Positions 60,868 to 64,000 of a stretch of DNA of 64,000 nucleotides are shown in pieces (within the stretch, counting starts at the first letter, position 1; each line of letters starts with the position of its first letter). The translations under genes and the position numbers were made by a program. The notes under the pieces are model-generated. The model had not been told where the DNA came from, searched no databases, and was given only the letters and a program-made list of their open reading frames with translations. This DNA comes from SZAS-79 sp038211455 (lineage in GTDB: Bacteria; Pseudomonadota; Gammaproteobacteria; Burkholderiales; SG8-39), in contig JBBQVP010000002.1 in NCBI GenBank assembly GCA_038211455.1, positions 1-64,000 of the forward strand, in the 5' to 3' direction.

Positions 60868-62112
60868 ATGCGCATCCTGATCATCGACGACGACGAGGAC
60901 TTGCGCAGTCTCCTGTCACACTACATCACCAAGCAATGGCCGCAGGCGGAAGTCGAGGAATTCGATCCGCTGGTGCAGGATATGCCGGGCGACGACTTCC
61001 CGTTCGTCAGCTACGACGTGATCATCCTTGATTACCAGCTCGGCCGCGGAGACGGCCTGGACTGGCTGCGCGTCTTCAAGGCGCGCGCCGAGTGCCCTCC
61101 GATCATTTTCCTGACCGGCGCGGGCAACGAGGTGATCGCCGTGCGCGCGATGAAATACGGCGCCGATGACTACCTGCGCAAGCAGGAACTCACGCGCGAG
61201 CGGCTGTTGAATTCGGTGCGTGATGTCACGCAGGACAAGATCGAGCGCACCGTGACGCCGGAAGTCGCGGCGCGGCTTGAAGGGCAGTCGCTCGGAGCAC
61301 GCATTACGGTTCCGGGTATCCGTATCCTGCGCATGATCGGCGAAGGCGGCATGTCGCGCGTTTACCTTGCGTCGCGTGAGGCAGACGACGAGCCGCTGGT
61401 TGTGAAGATACTGCGCACGGAAATCACCGACGACAAGAACGCGCTGGAGCGATTCCTCGAAGAGTACGCGCTCATCGAGCGGATCCGCAGCCCGCATGTG
61501 GCGCGCATCTCCAGCCATGGCCTGTCCGACGGCCATGCGTATCTGGTAATGGAGTTCTTCGACGGGGGGGATCTCAGCCAGCGGCTGAACGGCAAGCCCA
61601 TGGAGCCCGAGGCGGCGCTGCGGATTTTCCGCGAGCTGATGTTCGCACTGGGCGACATCCACGAGACGGGCGTCCTGCACCGCGACCTCAAGCCGCAGAA
61701 CCTCATGTTCCGCGGCGATGGCAGCCTGGCGATCGTGGACTTCGGCATCGCCAAGCACATTGATGCGGTGGACCGCACCAACTACGGTGAAATCCTCGGC
61801 ACGCCGCGCTACATGAGCCCGGAGCAGGTGCAGGGCCGTGCCCTCGACCTGCGTACCGACATCTACAGCGCCGGGGTGCTGCTGTTCCAGATGCTCAGCG
61901 GGCAGCACCTGTTCACCGGGGCGACTGCCGTCGAGGTGGCGCTGCATCACCTGAACACGCCGCCGCCGGCGCTGCCGGAAGAACTCGACCGGTTCCAGCG
62001 GCTGGTAGACAAGCTCGTCGAGAAGGACCGCGACGCGCGATTCAGGAACGCCGACGAAGTGCTCGGCTTCCTGTCACGCAAGTTCTACCAGTCGGAAGCC
62101 GACCTGCATTGA
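60868..62112 (+). CDS. Response regulator fused to a Ser/Thr protein kinase
   Basis: A 414-residue protein. The N-terminal receiver (1-125) has IIDDDEDLR and phospho-acceptor Asp55 in DVIILDYQLG. From about residue 145 a Hanks-type kinase domain follows: glycine-rich IGEGGMSRVYLA, the VVKIL lysine, catalytic HRDLKPQNLMF, DFGIAKH and the activation-segment GTPRYMSPEQVQGR. No transmembrane helix or PASTA repeats. A receiver in front of a Ser/Thr kinase links two-component phosphorelay to eukaryotic-type phosphorylation. It is directly downstream of the receiver-cyclase gene. Confidence 0.93.
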   Translation: MRILIIDDDEDLRSLLSHYITKQWPQAEVEEFDPLVQDMPGDDFPFVSYDVIILDYQLGRGDGLDWLRVFKARAECPPIIFLTGAGNEVIAVRAMKYGADDYLRKQELTRERLLNSVRDVTQDKIERTVTPEVAARLEGQSLGARITVPGIRILRMIGEGGMSRVYLASREADDEPLVVKILRTEITDDKNALERFLEEYALIERIRSPHVARISSHGLSDGHAYLVMEFFDGGDLSQRLNGKPMEPEAALRIFRELMFALGDIHETGVLHRDLKPQNLMFRGDGSLAIVDFGIAKHIDAVDRTNYGEILGTPRYMSPEQVQGRALDLRTDIYSAGVLLFQMLSGQHLFTGATAVEVALHHLNTPPPALPEELDRFQRLVDKLVEKDRDARFRNADEVLGFLSRKFYQSEADLH

Positions 62113-62130
62113 AGCCCGCAGGCGGGCTTC
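62111..62130. terminator. Hairpin between convergent kinase and response-regulator genes
   Basis: GAAGCCCGC (62111-62119) pairs perfectly with GCGGGCTTC (62122-62130). It sits exactly at the end of the kinase gene and 8 bases before the stop of the minus-strand regulator. There is no T-run on either side, so efficiency as an intrinsic terminator is uncertain. Confidence 0.45.
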
Positions 62131-62137
62131 GGTCCGC

Positions 62138-62527
62138 TCAGGGCAGGGTGTTCCAGATCGCCTTCAGCTGTTCCGGAAGATCCTTGGGGGAGAACGGCTT
62201 GGACACGATGCCGGCTGCGCCCAGCGCCGCAAGCTCCGCATGGTCTTTCACCGTCGCCTTGGCGGTGATGAACACGACCGGGAAGGCGGCCGTTTCCGGT
62301 ATCTGGCGCATCGTTTTCAACAGGGTCGGGCCGTCCATGCCCGGCATCATCCAGTCCAGCATGACCAGGTCGGGCTGGAAGGCCTTGATGCCTTCGATCG
62401 CCTTCAGCGGATCGCTCTCGACCATGACGGTCATCTTGCCAATGCGCTCGAGCGACATTCGCACGATGCGCTGGATATCCTCGTCGTCTTCCGCGTAAAA
62501 AATGCGTTCGAGTGGCTTTGCGGGCAT
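62138..62527 (-). CDS. CheY-like single-domain response regulator
   Basis: A 129-residue receiver with no output domain. Acidic pocket in YAEDDEDIQR, phospho-acceptor Asp58 in LVMLDWMMPGMDGP, conserved Thr in FITAKA and Lys in VSKPFSPKDL. It lies 24 bases after the histidine kinase gene on the same strand and is probably phosphorylated by it. It may act by protein-protein contact. Confidence 0.93.
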   Translation of the reverse strand: MPAKPLERIFYAEDDEDIQRIVRMSLERIGKMTVMVESDPLKAIEGIKAFQPDLVMLDWMMPGMDGPTLLKTMRQIPETAAFPVVFITAKATVKDHAELAALGAAGIVSKPFSPKDLPEQLKAIWNTLP

Positions 62528-62551
62528 GGGGCTGGCTCCAGTGGGCGCGGA

Positions 62552-64000
62552 TCACTCGCCCTGATAAATGGGAAGTTCGAACCAGAACGAGGTTCCGCCA
62601 CCTTCGCGGTCGCTGAAGCCGATCGTGCCATCCATCAGCTCGATCAGTCGCTTGCAGATGGCCAGCCCGAGGCCCGTGCCCCCTTTGGCGCGCGTGTCGG
62701 CAGAATCGGCCTGGGCGAAGCGGCCGAATATCCGGTTGCGGAACGCCTCCGGGATGCCGCTGCCGCGGTCGCTCACCGAGACCACGACCACGCGGGGATT
62801 GGCCTGGCGCAACTCGACATCCACTGTGGCGCCCTTCGGCGAAAACTTGGCGGAGTTCGAAATCAGGTTGGTCATGACCTGCAGCAGCCGCTTCTCGTCG
62901 GCGTTGACCCGGATGCCGGAGCCCAGGCCGGCAGCAGACAGCGTGACCTCGTAGCGGTCTGCGAACCCCTGGTTGAGCTTGATCGATTCGCTCAGCAGGT
63001 GGTCGAGTGACATGGGCTCGGAAAACAGCGTCAGCTTGCAGGAGTCGATCTTCTCGATATCGAGGATGTCGTTGATCAGGTCGAGCAGGCGCTGCCCGTT
63101 GCGCTCGGCCACCTCGGTCAATTCGGCCTGGTCCGGATTGAGGTCGCCTAGCACGCCCGCGTTGACCAGTTGCAGAGAGCCGATGATAGAAGTCAGCGGC
63201 GTGCGCAGTTCGTGCGACAGCGTGGAGGTGAACTCCTGCTTGAGACGGTCGGCTTCGAGCTGCTGCGTGATGTCGCGCCCCTGGGCGATGATCGAGATGA
63301 TGCTGCCATCGGGACTTACCAGCGGGGTGACGGTCCATTCGCAGACCAGCTCGATGCCGTCGCGGCGCGGGTTGCTGATGCGCAGTCCCGCCATCGATGC
63401 GCGGGTCGTCAACAGTTCACGCCATTTTTCGTCGAATTCCGCATGGCTCTGGGGGCGGATCAGCTTCTTGATCGACGTTGCGGTCTCGATGAGCTCTGAG
63501 GCCGGGTATCCGAACAGGTTTTCCGCTTCCCGATTGACCTCACGGATGCGGCCTTCGGCATCAAGTTCCAGGACTGCAATCGGCGAGCGCTCCGCGAACA
63601 GGGCGAGCTTCCTGCCTGATTCCTCGACCTGGCGGCGTACCTCCTCGAGCTCGATCAGCTGGCGCTCAAGCCGCTGGTTTAGTTCGGTGTAGTCCTCGGT
63701 GAGCCGGCCGTACGATACGCGAAGGCGGTACCCGGAAATGAACACCTGGCTCAGGCGGTAGGCCACCATCACATTTAGCACGTAGAAGAACGGCAGCATG
63801 AAACTGAGTTCCGTGAACAGGCGCGACCCGAAAGTGAGCAGCACGATCCAGAACGGGAACACCACGCCGGCGGCAAACAGCCCATAGACCCACCATACCG
63901 CCGAGAACATCGGCAGGCCGCCGGTGGCCATACCGGCGAGGACAAAGGCGAGGAACACCTGCTGCTCGTCGGTATGGCCGGGAAAGAACACCGCGCCGGC
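62552..64000 (-). CDS. Membrane PAS-domain sensor histidine kinase (5' end outside window)
   Basis: The frame stays open to the window edge, so the N-terminus is missing. The visible 480 residues begin with several membrane helices (VFLAFVLAGMATGGLPMF; FAAGVVFPFWIVLLTFG; SFMLPFFYVLNVMVAYRL). A coiled coil and a PAS domain follow (FAERSPIAVLELDAEGRIRE and its PAC-like end ISIIAQGRDITQQLEADRL). Next comes HisKA with the phosphorylated histidine in TLSHELRTPLTSIIG, then HATPase with NLISNSAKFSP, DRGSGIP and GTGLGLAICKRL. There is no receiver in the visible part. It is the likely input for the single-domain regulator downstream and perhaps for the Hpt relay on the other strand. Confidence 0.92.
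   Translation of the reverse strand, partial: AGAVFFPGHTDEQQVFLAFVLAGMATGGLPMFSAVWWVYGLFAAGVVFPFWIVLLTFGSRLFTELSFMLPFFYVLNVMVAYRLSQVFISGYRLRVSYGRLTEDYTELNQRLERQLIELEEVRRQVEESGRKLALFAERSPIAVLELDAEGRIREVNREAENLFGYPASELIETATSIKKLIRPQSHAEFDEKWRELLTTRASMAGLRISNPRRDGIELVCEWTVTPLVSPDGSIISIIAQGRDITQQLEADRLKQEFTSTLSHELRTPLTSIIGSLQLVNAGVLGDLNPDQAELTEVAERNGQRLLDLINDILDIEKIDSCKLTLFSEPMSLDHLLSESIKLNQGFADRYEVTLSAAGLGSGIRVNADEKRLLQVMTNLISNSAKFSPKGATVDVELRQANPRVVVVSVSDRGSGIPEAFRNRIFGRFAQADSADTRAKGGTGLGLAICKRLIELMDGTIGFSDREGGGTSFWFELPIYQGE

Overview
The window is chromosomal DNA from a high-GC Gram-negative bacterium, most likely a betaproteobacterium. The reasons are the gene orders ispG-hisS-yfgM-bamB-der, leuC-(entericidin)-leuD-leuB-asd-fimV-truA-trpFBA-accD-folC-dedD-cvpA-purF and pyrG-kdsA-eno-ftsB, a FimV/HubP-type polar protein, and BamB/KdsA as outer-membrane and lipopolysaccharide markers. 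No rRNA, tRNA, CRISPR array, insertion sequence or prophage was recognised.

Layout. 1-4987: isoprenoid synthesis, histidyl-tRNA synthetase, Sec ancillary protein, outer-membrane assembly and the ribosome GTPase Der. 4988-5459: a gap holding a ParA relic on the minus strand. 5460-7385: small poorly characterised genes. 7393-13235: a catabolic-looking cluster (isopropylmalate-dehydrogenase-like enzyme, Gfo/Idh oxidoreductase, OtnC-like aldolase, ABM monooxygenase, RidA, alpha/beta hydrolase, convergent CoA-transferase). 13284-16658: CbpA/CbpM, an MFS transporter and an M48 lipoprotease. 16757-32400: leucine, aspartate-family, tryptophan, fatty-acid, folate and purine genes around fimV. 32383-34789: a SAM-II-type riboswitch with its own promoter and terminator ahead of a MetZ-like sulfhydrylase, then cysteine synthase. 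34925-37393: hutU-hutG on the minus strand. 37548-41778: pyrG-kdsA-eno-ftsB. 41803-48998: a carboxymuconolactone-decarboxylase-like protein, a Do-type protease, an unusual MBL/pseudo-receiver/GAF protein, a reductive-dehalogenase-like Fe-S protein with an internally duplicated fold, and a second CoA-transferase.

49077-56747 is the most unusual part. After an FHA membrane protein and an inverted repeat, base composition drops. Two paralogous two-TM proteins lie here, separated by a 37-codon ORF that looks like the orphaned start of a toxin gene. A 1545-residue RTX protein with an N-terminal GHSLGG lipase domain follows. Composition rises again inside that gene, roughly where the calcium-binding repeats begin. 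I read this as an N-terminal toxin domain plus upstream partner genes exchanged onto a resident RTX/secretion scaffold, with a decayed older copy beside it. The two small membrane proteins are candidate immunity or accessory factors. This is inference. No type I secretion genes lie in the window.

56816-64000: a D-tartrate dehydratase homologue, a YajD-like HNH protein, a ROK kinase, and a signalling cluster: Hpt, receiver-cyclase, receiver-Ser/Thr kinase, and a convergent response regulator with a membrane histidine kinase cut by the window edge. Several starts were moved from the longest possible ORF to an internal codon, on the basis of family length or ribosome-binding site; each case is noted in its entry.
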